From Lysinibacillus sphaericus (lineage in GTDB: Bacteria > Bacillota > Bacilli > Bacillales_A > Planococcaceae), in assembly GCF_001629735.1 (NCBI RefSeq), contig NZ_CP015224.1:4402001-4466000 (forward strand): a DNA stretch of 64,000 nt, given 5' to 3'. Under the pieces are notes generated by a model, which ran no database searches, was not told where the DNA came from, and saw only the letters and a list, made by a program, of their open reading frames with translations. Shown here piece after piece: positions 18,601-26,856 of this stretch. A program made the translations under genes and the position numbers. Every line of letters starts with the position of its first letter. Within the stretch, counting starts at the first letter, position 1.

Positions 18601-20550
18601 GAAGTACTAGATACATCAAATAAAACAACGTCGTATAGCTATGATGCCAACAGTAATTTAACATCAGTGATAAATGCTGATGGTAAACAACAAATGTCTC
18701 TCAGCTATAATGCACAAAATTTCATCGAAAAAGAAACAAATGCCGAGGGATTAATAACGACCTATAATTATAATGCTGATGGAGCATTAAAAGAGGTTAT
18801 CAAAGCAACAGGTGCAAAAATCGACTATACTACCTCAACTGATACCAATACACAGATTGTGAAAGTAGATGGGGTTAATCAGTTTTCCACCCAAGTAGAT
18901 GGTTTATCCACTACTGTAACAAATCATACTCTAAACAATCAAAAAGTTACGTATACACAATCAGAAAATGAACTATTACAAAGAGTAGACATTAACGCAC
19001 CTGTAAATCGTTCGATTATGTTTACTTATAAAAATGAGAAAGATTTAGCAAGCATTCAATATGGTACAAATACAATTGAGTATGCATCGAATGAAAACGG
19101 CCAAACAACCGAAGTTACACTCGATGGACAATCTTCAGCGAACTTCATATGGAACAAAAACAACTTATTGGAGAGCACGACTTACCAAAATGGTGCAGTT
19201 ATTTTAAATAAGTATAATGCTGATCAATTACAAGCAGAAATTTTGAAAACCAATAGTACAACAACTTGGCTTCAAAATACGTATGAGTATAATAAAAATC
19301 AGCAAATTACCAAAGTAACGAACGATGGTGGTACAGTCACTTACATGTACGATGCTTTAAATCAGCTAATTAAAGAACAATACAGTAATGGTTTATCCAT
19401 TTCTTACACCTATGATTCAGTTGGAAACCGTACTTCTAAAGCGACTTTGCAAAACGGTAGTTCAAATACAATTAACTATAGTTATAATAATGCGAATCAA
19501 ATGAAGGCTGCTGGTGAACAGACTTATACTGTAAGTCCTAATGGAAATGTGACAAATGATGGTGTTTTCCAGTATGTTTGGAATGCCTTTGATCAATTAA
19601 CAGAAATTAAGTCCCTAACAGGTGCAACAGTTGCATCTTATCGTTATGATGAAAATGGACGTCGTGTATATAGTAAAGATAGTAATGGTGAAACGTATTA
19701 TCGTTATAATGGTCTGACAAACCAAGTCTTGTTTGAAGAGGATGCAAGTGGAGTTATTACAAAAAACTTTACCTATGATGATAAAGGTTCTCCATTAACA
19801 ATGACATATTTGGGCTCAACATACTACTACTTAACAAATTATCGAGGAGATGTATTAGCATTAACAGATAATAACGGTGACATTGTGGCGGAATACGCAT
19901 ATGATGCGTGGGGAAATATTATGAGCCAAAAAGGTAATATGGCAACTATTAATCCTTATCGTTATGCAGGTTATCGATATGATGAAAATACTAAACAATA
20001 CTATTTAATGTCTCGTTACTATAATCCAGATACAGGTGTGTTCTTATCGTTAGATCCAGTACGTGGTGATACAATGAATCCCTTATCGTTGAATGGTTAT
20101 AATTATGCGAATAATAATCCAGTGATGAATGTGGACCCTGATGGTGAGATAGCTTGGTGGATAGGTGCAGCAATTACAGGAGGTCTTTTAAACGCTATGC
20201 CTATGCTTTTAAATTATCTAGTTAAACATAAAAACCTAAAAGGTTTTAATTGGGGGAGATTCGGTACAGCTTTTGCTGTAGGTGCCATTACCTCCATTGG
20301 AGGAATGGGATTATATAGAGCGATTGCTAGCACTGGTGCAGGTTTAATAACTAGAATAATTGCAATGGCTTCATATGGTCCGAAAGCGTATATTTTAAAT
20401 ACAATTGCTAGAGGGCAGAAACCAACTTTGAGAGGAGTATATTCATCATACGTTATTTCTGGCATAAGTTCAGGTTTACAAATATTTAAACGTTTAAAAG
20501 CAATTTATCGATATGGTGGAAAACGGGCTTTACAAAATTATTTAAGATGA
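15679..20550 (+). CDS. Secreted RHS/WapA-like polymorphic toxin, copy 1 (intact)
   Basis: 1623 residues starting at TTG 15679, chosen because AGGAGG lies 7 bases before it and the product then begins with a clean signal peptide (MVRKIFIQMIVLAMF ... SNASA). A DNRLRE-type carbohydrate-binding domain lies at about 307-494. An RHS/YD-repeat barrel at about 500-1480 carries many YxYDxxG-type repeats. The core ends with PYRYAGYRYDENTKQYYLM, RYYNPDTGVFLS and the NPVMNVDPDG junction, after which the tip is variable. The C-terminal 140 residues (EIAWWIGAAITGG...) are glycine- and alanine-rich with hydrophobic helices and match no nuclease motif I know. Membrane action is possible. The putative immunity gene follows 20 bases later. 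A frameshifted paralogue is at 26857. Confidence 0.92.
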   Translation: MVRKIFIQMIVLAMFIAFIPFGNFASNASAAEIQSDKNEQKGKGKGKEKIEVVGERTETSKTYNNLDGTSTTEIYEAPIHFKDDKGNWTDIDNELQKQKNNGKGQYKNKANSFTVTFDEKIKDEANNVQVSEDHYNLDIGLKEIEQKGEVIPAKEVVGVATDNQIQYENVFENISTIYSVGENFVKEDIMISQKPEKGLPQTFSYQLSLENLSYEQINNQIFLKDASTGEMKYVIEAPFMYDAYKPAGYQSIDSVNSIPEEAKSYDITLKTRKENNTLWIDLIPDAAWLQDKERQYPIVIDPTIVRIQGNSKMEDTTIRKKFPTQTGGNDTELGTGTATDGNIVRSLLKFDVTPIPEKSIIMSADVSLYLSSTNDPTPINLSMHAMKRSWDENTATWNNYSTAGGWTTVGGDYNTTPLSTVTGVSSVPSNVEEGIKRWSIPTNMVSGWLYNPESNLGLLLKSTSESTMIYKKFISSESTTNPLAYKPKLVVTYKTPNRLGLENYWDYSTHDISNGTNYVNLGTNNNVVQYTDFSLFNYGGFGLDFTRTYNSKDFEKSPFGYGWSFTGSEKLFYNDKYFNVEYKDADGTVHAYSWDGDKYIAPVGNYDSLVMVDKYTFKLTSKTGITTTFKVRESTSDTDIEVAYITEQKDLNNNTITYTYNTSNELTSITTNLGTKLLFTYTNGLITNAKYNDQEIIYTYTDGNLTRALVKKDDTTSTPTSFYYTTNGQLTKVIDSRQKIMLYGYDSELDLVSVTEPSLDGQVASTTEYSLDRTNNIVSVTSPEGTVTRYGLNNNFSVTKIFDPSGDTTTYTLDENSYNVFLQKIVYLDGSTYTKNFKYDTKGNIISTTDSKGVTESYTYDQYSNLLTQSDANQQTTTNTYENGNLKTSTTPKGDTTTYTYNDHGDMTQVKYPDGKIETYNTNYVNNQKTTTYRDNQLDITTITTTDFHGNILSYQDGNGEITRYSYNLKNELVEVLDTSNKTTSYSYDANSNLTSVINADGKQQMSLSYNAQNFIEKETNAEGLITTYNYNADGALKEVIKATGAKIDYTTSTDTNTQIVKVDGVNQFSTQVDGLSTTVTNHTLNNQKVTYTQSENELLQRVDINAPVNRSIMFTYKNEKDLASIQYGTNTIEYASNENGQTTEVTLDGQSSANFIWNKNNLLESTTYQNGAVILNKYNADQLQAEILKTNSTTTWLQNTYEYNKNQQITKVTNDGGTVTYMYDALNQLIKEQYSNGLSISYTYDSVGNRTSKATLQNGSSNTINYSYNNANQMKAAGEQTYTVSPNGNVTNDGVFQYVWNAFDQLTEIKSLTGATVASYRYDENGRRVYSKDSNGETYYRYNGLTNQVLFEEDASGVITKNFTYDDKGSPLTMTYLGSTYYYLTNYRGDVLALTDNNGDIVAEYAYDAWGNIMSQKGNMATINPYRYAGYRYDENTKQYYLMSRYYNPDTGVFLSLDPVRGDTMNPLSLNGYNYANNNPVMNVDPDGEIAWWIGAAITGGLLNAMPMLLNYLVKHKNLKGFNWGRFGTAFAVGAITSIGGMGLYRAIASTGAGLITRIIAMASYGPKAYILNTIARGQKPTLRGVYSSYVISGISSGLQIFKRLKAIYRYGGKRALQNYLR

Positions 20551-20570
20551 AATAGTGAGGTGAAAGTATA

Positions 20571-20828
20571 ATGAAAATTATCATCCTTTTATTAGGAATT
20601 GCCATTACAGTTATAGGAATAATTTATTCGAAAAGTTATCATGAAAAGAACTTTACAAAATCATATGCATCAAGTTCTTCAACTTCGAGTATTAATGATA
20701 GTATAATTTTGGGCGCTCTCTATTTCTTAATAGGATTCTTACTGTCTATTTCACCTTGGTATATAGTTAAATCTTTATTGATAGGGGTAGGGGTTTTCTT
20801 TATTAGTTTATCTCTATTTTATATGTGA
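20571..20828 (+). CDS. Small membrane protein, putative immunity for RHS copy 1
   Basis: 85 residues with three predicted membrane segments: about 2-20, 45-62 and 65-84, with a serine-rich loop (ASSSSTSS). GAGGTGA lies at good spacing before the ATG. It starts 20 bases after the RHS stop, the position where polymorphic-toxin immunity genes lie. An integral-membrane immunity protein fits a tip domain with hydrophobic helices. The function is inferred from position only. Confidence 0.65.
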   Translation: MKIIILLLGIAITVIGIIYSKSYHEKNFTKSYASSSSTSSINDSIILGALYFLIGFLLSISPWYIVKSLLIGVGVFFISLSLFYM

Positions 20829-20835
20829 TAAGTTC

Positions 20836-20985
20836 TACTAATACTTCTAGAGCCTGAAGAAACAAAATGGTTAGACTCAGTAAATGATGGTTGGTGTGAT
20901 TTTCTGTAAAGAATCCTTGAAGTTTCTTTTAACTTTATTTATTCAGCAATTGGGCGCTTTCCTGGAAACAAGGGAAGTGCCTTTT
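20836..20985 (+). other. Immunity-gene remnant and terminator
   Basis: A short frame reading EPEETKWLDSVNDGW around 20850-20895 resembles a fragment of an immunity or toxin module; the same VNDGW string occurs in the degenerate tip at about 33590. A terminator follows: GGCGCTTTCC pairs with GGGAAGTGCC and is followed by TTTTT (20952-20986). Confidence 0.5.
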
Positions 20986-21106
20986 TAATTAATTAGAGTG
21001 GAACTATCAATATTTTTTAGGTTGTTGAATATCCTTATATGGAAAAAATTCACATTGAACATAATAGAATCAATAATAGATTTATAGGTGGGAGAGTGAA
21101 AGACAC

Positions 21107-21429
21107 ATGTTAATTGGAGAGTCCCTGTAAACCTCGGTGAAAAAATAGCAAGTTCAGCATTATCCTTTATCGCAGGTTCATTAGCATTTAAAAAAATTGC
21201 GAATAAAAAAATTAGCTCTTTTACGGCTTATAAGGCTCAAGTGCGAAGCTTTGCGAATACATTTAGTAAGTCATTAATAAGGTACGCAAAGAAAAGCTTA
21301 GTAACTGCACTAGGCAAAAGAGCGGCTTCTATGATGATTGGGGGCTTAGGAGGAGTTTTCATTCAAGAGATGGTTGTATTCACTTACTGGACTGTAGTAT
21401 ACGCAGTAAACTACAAACCAAAGAAATGA
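21107..21429 (+). pseudogene. Orphan RHS C-terminal tip fragment
   Basis: The frame from about 21122 reads VNLGEKIASSALSFIAGSLA, then about 75 further residues to PKK at 21429. There is no ribosome site and no RHS core upstream, and a stop lies just before the frame. The glycine- and alanine-rich hydrophobic character resembles the tip of RHS copy 1. It is a displaced toxin tip, a typical by-product of cassette exchange. Confidence 0.6.
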
Positions 21430-21439
21430 GGCGAGCTTT

Positions 21440-21682
21440 GTGATATTTTTTAGTACAGGATTATTAATAGTAGGGACCATACTTGCAATAATAAAAAAAG
21501 TCTATATCCGTTCATTGTAGTACTTATCTATGGAAGTGTTGCATTACTATTTGATTTATTCCAATTTATGCTCGGTTTTTTAGGAGATAATTGGGTATTT
21601 CATCTAGTTATTCCTTTTATAATTACAGCAATAGCACTTTATATTGCAAACAGATTAATCGAAAAAATGGACTGGCAGTATT
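21440..21682 (+). pseudogene. Membrane immunity-like gene with an A-tract frameshift
   Basis: GTG 21440 (after a GAGGCGAG-like site) reads VIFFSTGLLIVGTILAIIKK, then hits a stop just after a run of seven A at about 21491. Changing frame at that run restores KSLYPFIVVLIYGSVALLFD... to a stop at 21682, about 80 residues with three membrane segments. It lies 10 bases after the orphan tip. A homologous remnant with the ending RLIEKM occurs at about 46790-46860. Confidence 0.65.
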
Positions 21683-21762
21683 AATAATCCATGTAACATT
21701 ATCTATCCAGTTGGCCTCAATTCTCTCTAAAATTGTTTTATCAAGAGGGGGCCTTATAAAAA

Positions 21763-21809
21763 GTAGAGCATAAAATATCCAATTGGGTTTTTATGCTCTG
21801 CTTTTTTTA
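21763..21809 (+). terminator. Intrinsic terminator after the orphan tip/immunity pair
   Basis: GTAGAGCATAAAA pairs with TTTTATGCTCTGC and is followed by TTTTTTT. Two further terminator-like hairpins follow: AAACATCTCA/TGAGATGTTT at 21937-21980 and ACAGGGT/ACCCTGT with flanking A/T at 22083-22114. Confidence 0.8.
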
Positions 21810-22649
21810 ATTATGAAGAACAGGGGGTTGGTCCAAAAAGCTCTTTTATATAAAAAGCTCTTTTAATTTTATTGGTACCAAACAGCTTGAATTATTCCTA
21901 TTGTTGTAGATTGATAATTGTAATAAAGTTTGATTAAAAACATCTCACCACTATAGATTTTTAGAGATGAGATGTTTTTATTAGAAAATTTATGATAGTA
22001 TCGCTTTGAGATTGTAAAGAAATGTACTTAAACTAACGGGGCAGGTTAGCTGAGCAAGAGTAATATAGATTAAGGGGGAAACAAACAAACAGGGTAAAGA
22101 ACCCTGTTTGTTTTGATTCACTTCGAGAGTTAGAGATATATTGTATGTAAAATGCTTATGTTAAAATTTGTAAATCATAATTTGTATCAAAGGGCATTCT
22201 ATAACGGACGATATAGATATAAAAGAGGATAAAAAGGCAACCATATTAACCATTGGTTCTAGTAAGCTGGGACTTTGGAAAATGACATTCTAACAGGATT
22301 GTTTAGTCTTTTTTTGATTTAACTAAATATTAAGCCAATTGAATATTTTCTTTATCTATTATTAGACTCTATTTTTGCTTTTCATTAAAATTTTGAAGTA
22401 TTAGGCTATACTAGGAAATTAATTTGAAATAAATAATTTGTTTATGATTTTAAAAATTCAAAAATGACGTATTTGTTGTATATATTTCTTTATTGCGTGC
22501 ATGCTATAAAAAGTTATTTGCAGATGTATGGAAATCACAAACGATTAATTAAGAAAGTGGATTTCCTTTGAATGCAATTATTAAAAGCCCTATTATTTTT
22601 ATCAATTATCACAAAACTTAAAGACAGGCAACAATAACAATATACTACG
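21810..22649. other. Gap before the cryptic S-layer gene
   Basis: 840 bases of very AT-rich DNA with two hairpins (21937-21980, 22083-22114) and no gene or promoter obviously serving the downstream S-layer paralogue. Homology to slpC begins abruptly at about 22680. Confidence 0.6.
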
Positions 22650-24946
22650 ATGGAACTGCAGGAATCCCTCAATAGGATAAGCGCAACAAACTTCACATTA
22701 GATGGAAAAGCGTACTTCGGAAATGTTGTTATGGGTGCTGGTAATAAATCAGTTATCTTAACACCTTACACTACTTCAACTCTTTCTGTTGGAGATCACA
22801 AACTTACTGTTTCTGGTGTAAAAGACTACGCTGAGTTTGTTTCATTAAATTCAACACATGAATTCACAGTTGTTGAAGATAAAGAAGCACCAACAATAAA
22901 AGAAGCTACTGCAACACTTGAAACTGTTACATTAACATTCTCAGAAGATGTTGATATGGACACTGTAAAAGCTTCTAATGTTTATTGGAAATCTGGAGAT
23001 TCTAAGAAAGAAGCATCTGAATTCGAGCGTATTGCCGATAATAAATACAAATTCGTATTCAAAGGCGCTGAAAAAACTCTTCCAACTGGAAAAGTAGATG
23101 TGTATGTAGAAGACGTTAAAGATTACTCTGATAACAAAATTGCTAAAGATACAAAAGTTACTGTAACTCCTGAAATCGATCAAACTCGTCCAGAAGTAAG
23201 AAAAGTAACTTCTGTTGATGAAAAAACTATCAAAGTTACATTCTCTAAAACTGTTGATAAAGAAACTGCAGAAAAAGCAGGCAACTACACAATTACAGAC
23301 AAAGACGGTAAAGTAGTTTCTGTTGATAAAGTAACTGTTGATTCAAAAGATTCTAAATCTGTAATTATTGACCTATACTCAAAAGTAAGTGTTGGTGAAA
23401 ATACAATTACAATTAAGAATGTTAAAGATGCAACAAAACTTAACAATACAATGCTAGATTACACTGGTAAATTTACAAGATCAGATAAAGAAGGTCCAAA
23501 ATTCGAAACTGTAATCAATGCTGATGCAAAAGCTAAAAAAGTTGTATTAAAATTCAACAAAAAAATGGATGCAGCATCTTTAGCTGACTCTTCGAACTAC
23601 CTAGTTCGTATCGATGGTACTTTACAAACATTAACAGATGATGTTGCTACACTTTCAGTTTCAAACGATGCTACAGTAGTAACTATTACTTTTGCAGAGA
23701 CAATTAAAGGAAATGATGTTGTATTTGCTACAGGTAAAACATCTGGTAAAGCTAATGTACATGAATTACAAGTTCTTGGAGTAAAAGATACTTCTGGTAA
23801 CGTGCATGATAAATTTAATGGTAAAGATAATATCATTGATTTAACAGTAGGAACTACGAAACTAGCACTTGCTCAAATCGACAAAGATTATGATGCAAAA
23901 TACACAGCAGAATTAGTTGATAGAAAAACTGTAAAAGTTAAATTCTCAACAGTTATTAAATCAGCATCTTCTAATGCATTTACTTCTAATACACATAAAA
24001 TTGATTCAATTCAAGTGGATGGAACTTCAACTGTTACAGTTAAATTCAAAGATGAAATTAAAACAGATGGTTCTGATTTAAATTTAGTAGCGAATTTATC
24101 TAAATTTGTTGATGTTGCTGATAACGAAGGACCAGTTAGAGAAGAAACAATTTCTCCTACTACAAACTTATTAGATTCTGTTGCACCAGTTCTTGATGGA
24201 GAGCCTGTTGTTAAAGATGCAACAATTACTTTCACTTTCTCAGAAAGTTTAAAAGCTGGTGGTAGTGATGATGTTTTAGCTACAGATCTTACTGTAACTC
24301 GTGTATCTGATAATAAAGATTTAGCAATTTCAGATTACACTGTTGCTGTAAATGATAAAAAACAAGTTGTTATTACACTTAGTGACAAACGTGAAGCTGC
24401 AACTGCTTATAAAGTTACAGTGAAAAATGCTAAATATATCATTGATACAAGTGATAAAAAGAATGCAATTGCTGATTTCAGCAAAACAACAGCTGATAAA
24501 GTTCAAACTGATTCAACTATCGGTGAGAACACTGCAGCTGAAGCACTTAAAGTATTAAACAAAGCTATTGATGATAAAAAAGCAACTTTAGCACAATATA
24601 CTGCAGTAGGAATTACAAAACTTGATTCAACTAATTTTGCAGCTGTGAATGCAGCAGCAGCAGCAGTACTTGCTGATTTAAATACTGCTAAAACAGCGGT
24701 TGAAGGTGCTACTTATACACTAGAAGCTACTGATACAAGTGTTACAGCAGCAGCAAAAGTAAAAGCAGCAGTAGAAGCTTTATCAGCAGTTAGCTCTAAA
24801 TCATTTGCAGTTGCTGTAACAGAGGTTAGCTTCTCTGCAGCAAACCTGGAACAACTGATGGTGAATATAAATTTACTGTTAAATTAACAGCAGTTGATTC
24901 TCAAAATGTAACTACATCAACTGTGGATGTAGTAATTCCAAAATAA
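22650..24946 (+). pseudogene. Cryptic headless S-layer gene ('gene 80' type)
   Basis: From about 22680 this copy follows slpC from its residue 392 (TNFTLDGKAYFGNVVMGAG) through most of the Ig-like region, with long identical stretches. It lacks a signal peptide, SLH domains, a ribosome site and any convincing promoter. The tail differs from slpC. The main frame stops at 24887, but a one-base shift near 24845 would continue PGTTDGEYKFTVKLTAVD... to a stop at 24946 (VVIPK). Published work on L. sphaericus 2362 described a silent gene of just this kind next to the 125-kDa S-layer gene. A terminator follows at 25015. Confidence 0.88.
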
Positions 24947-25014
24947 TTAGTCTGTGATATCAGATTCTAACACAATTCATCTGACAATTAATTGAAATTT
25001 CAGAATGTGAGAGT

Positions 25015-25050
25015 GCCCTACATAGCTTCGGCTGTGTAGGGCTTTTCTTT
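25015..25050 (+). terminator. Terminator of the cryptic S-layer gene
   Basis: GCCCTACATAGC and GCTGTGTAGGGC form a 12-bp stem closed by the extra-stable TTCG loop, followed by TTTTCTTTTT. Confidence 0.9.
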
Positions 25051-25079
25051 TTCACCGCAACAAAGCATATTACATACTT

Positions 25080-25319
25080 TCCTTGAATGGGCTTTAACAT
25101 CTAAATTAGATGTTGGTAATTTGAGTATTTACTAAACCATACCAGGAGTGAATTATATGGGAGAAAATCAAAGGAAAGTACCTGCAACACGTATTCAGTG
25201 AGTTGCTATTGTATTTGAATGAAAAGGTCCTCAACAAAGGAAGATGTGTTCGCCAGAAGACAAAGCAACTATCATTTGGGCTTGAATAGTGACAGAGAGC
25301 GATTTGTTGTTTTGTAATC
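25080..25319. other. Gap with degenerate frame before repeat copy 2
   Basis: A short frame with MGENQRKVPATRIQ starts at 25157 and stops at once. No gene is supported. This stretch differs from its left-block counterpart (11290-11575) and marks an indel or rearrangement between the two blocks. Confidence 0.4.
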
Positions 25320-25635
25320 GATGTACTCGGTCAGTCATTCTTATTCCTGGTGGAGACCTAAGGAAACCGAAATAAGGGATGGAAGTAGCGGATCGTTTGA
25401 AGTCTTGTTAGAAGATGTGTGTCAGTATCCGTGAGGCTAATAAGATGGCAGCGGATTAGTAGTAGTGTGGATTACTAGCCGTTTAGACTTGTATGGTAAC
25501 ATATGAGAAGAAGAAAAATAGCAGGGGCGAAGAAACCCAGTCAGTGGTAGATCTATAAGAAACTTATTTCCCTAAAATTTGTTTCTTTTAAAAGTTAAAT
25601 TCAGAGACAATCATATTATAGGATTGTCTCTTTTT
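25320..25635 (+). repeat. Repeated non-coding element, copy 2, with terminator hairpin
   Basis: About 85-90 percent identical by eye to 11575-11876. Both strands of the GTCTTGTTAG/CTAATAAGAT pairing persist, with a G-T pair in this copy, which hints at structural constraint. It ends in the hairpin AGAGACAATC/GATTGTCTCT followed by a T run (25602-25635). Confidence 0.5.
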
Positions 25636-25893
25636 TTATTTTGTATTTACTCAATGAAAGAATGTAAATTTTGGATAGAAGAATGCTCATTCTAGTTAAT
25701 ATAGAGAGATTCCATGTATGTTTATTATATTTCTTAACCAATGTAATCTGATTTTTAATACAAACCTTCTCTGAATAAAGCAATAAATAAGCAATAGAAA
25801 ACTCTTGAAAATTTAATTCTTAAGTATTTAATGCTTGAATAACTTTAATGAAAAAAGGAGATGAATAAGTAAAAATTATTAGGTAGGTTAAAT

Positions 25894-26094
25894 ATGGAAT
25901 TTTATAAAGAAAAAGAAATCTTTTGCTACAGTTGCCGTAAAAAAACTATATTTACTTATAAAAATATGCATAAAAAGAACGGGGTAGATAGCCATTGTAG
26001 TGAGTGTTCTGGTATTTGGTTTGAATGGCAAAATAGAGCTGTTGAGAGGGAAATGGAAAAGTGGATTGACTATAATAAACATCTTATCAAATGA
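25894..26094 (+). CDS. 66-residue zinc-ribbon protein
   Basis: 66 residues. Two CxxC pairs (C11/C14 in FCYSC, C35/C38 in HCSEC) would form a zinc ribbon. The C-terminal half is charged and probably helical (WQNRAVEREMEKWIDYNK). The stop overlaps the next ATG (ATGA). The left-block copy at 11930 is broken. No family recognised. It lies between an S-layer gene and an RHS gene in both blocks; role unknown. Confidence 0.7.
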   Translation: MEFYKEKEIFCYSCRKKTIFTYKNMHKKNGVDSHCSECSGIWFEWQNRAVEREMEKWIDYNKHLIK

Positions 26095-26321
26095 CTAAAT
26101 GGTATTTTTGGTCGCTGAAAATTTACCTGATTCGTAAACAACTTGGGTCAACTCCAGCGAAAGCCACTAGCTATTTAGGGTTGCTAAATCGATCTATTCA
26201 CCAATTTCATATAATAGATGCTCTTTGTATTGAAGAAGGATATTTATATACATATCAAGACCTAAAATATGACTCTGGTAAACAGTTTTTTCAAAAGGAT
26301 TACGAGCTGCAGTGGCTTTAA
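26091..26321 (+). CDS. 76-residue protein of unknown function
   Basis: 76 residues, starting inside the stop of the zinc-ribbon gene (4-base overlap), so the two are coupled. Rich in aromatic residues (MTKWYFWSLKIYLIRKQLG, KQFFQKDYELQWL). No membrane segment or known domain seen. The left-block homologue at 12127 is disrupted by about 120 bases. Confidence 0.6.
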   Translation: MTKWYFWSLKIYLIRKQLGSTPAKATSYLGLLNRSIHQFHIIDALCIEEGYLYTYQDLKYDSGKQFFQKDYELQWL

Positions 26322-26856
26322 ACTGTAAAGCTTTTTTATTTGCCCATTTAATGCATCTACCCTTACATGGCTCATTAATTTTGTCTGTAATCGATTACTC
26401 ACTCACTTGCTTTAAAATAACTTCTGATGAAGAGAACTCTGAAGAGTTAATAGTGAAATGGATGTAAGTCATATAATCAAGCGGGAAAATTTCTGAATAG
26501 ATTATTTTTGAAGATTCAACAAAGTTGGTAATCCTTTTTCTTATCAAGGTGCCAAATCCATAAAAGATAAACGCTTTCAAAGGAATAGTTAGAATATAAG
26601 ACCATTAAGGAAGTAATTTCCTAGATGGTCTTATATTGCTATGTTGTTCTTTTTTAGTAGGTCGTTATTACTTGGATTACTTGATGCGGTTCAAGTGAAA
26701 GAGACCATATTATTTGCAGAACAAATCTTAGGTCTTTTCGATTTTTTATAACCAAAATGTGCTAGTGAAAATGAACAGTTTAGCACCATCCTATCAGTGA
26801 TTGTCTGGCTATAATAGATATTGTTTGAAAATTCACAAGAATTAGGAGGGAACAAA
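26322..26856. other. Gap before RHS copy 2
   Basis: Non-coding and homologous to 12480-12560 joined to 15280-15678 of the left block. It includes the hairpin AATATAAGACCAT/ATGGTCTTATATT at 26593-26647 and a conserved 200-base leader directly before the RHS start (about 26640-26856 versus 15460-15678). That leader presumably holds the RHS promoter. Confidence 0.6.
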
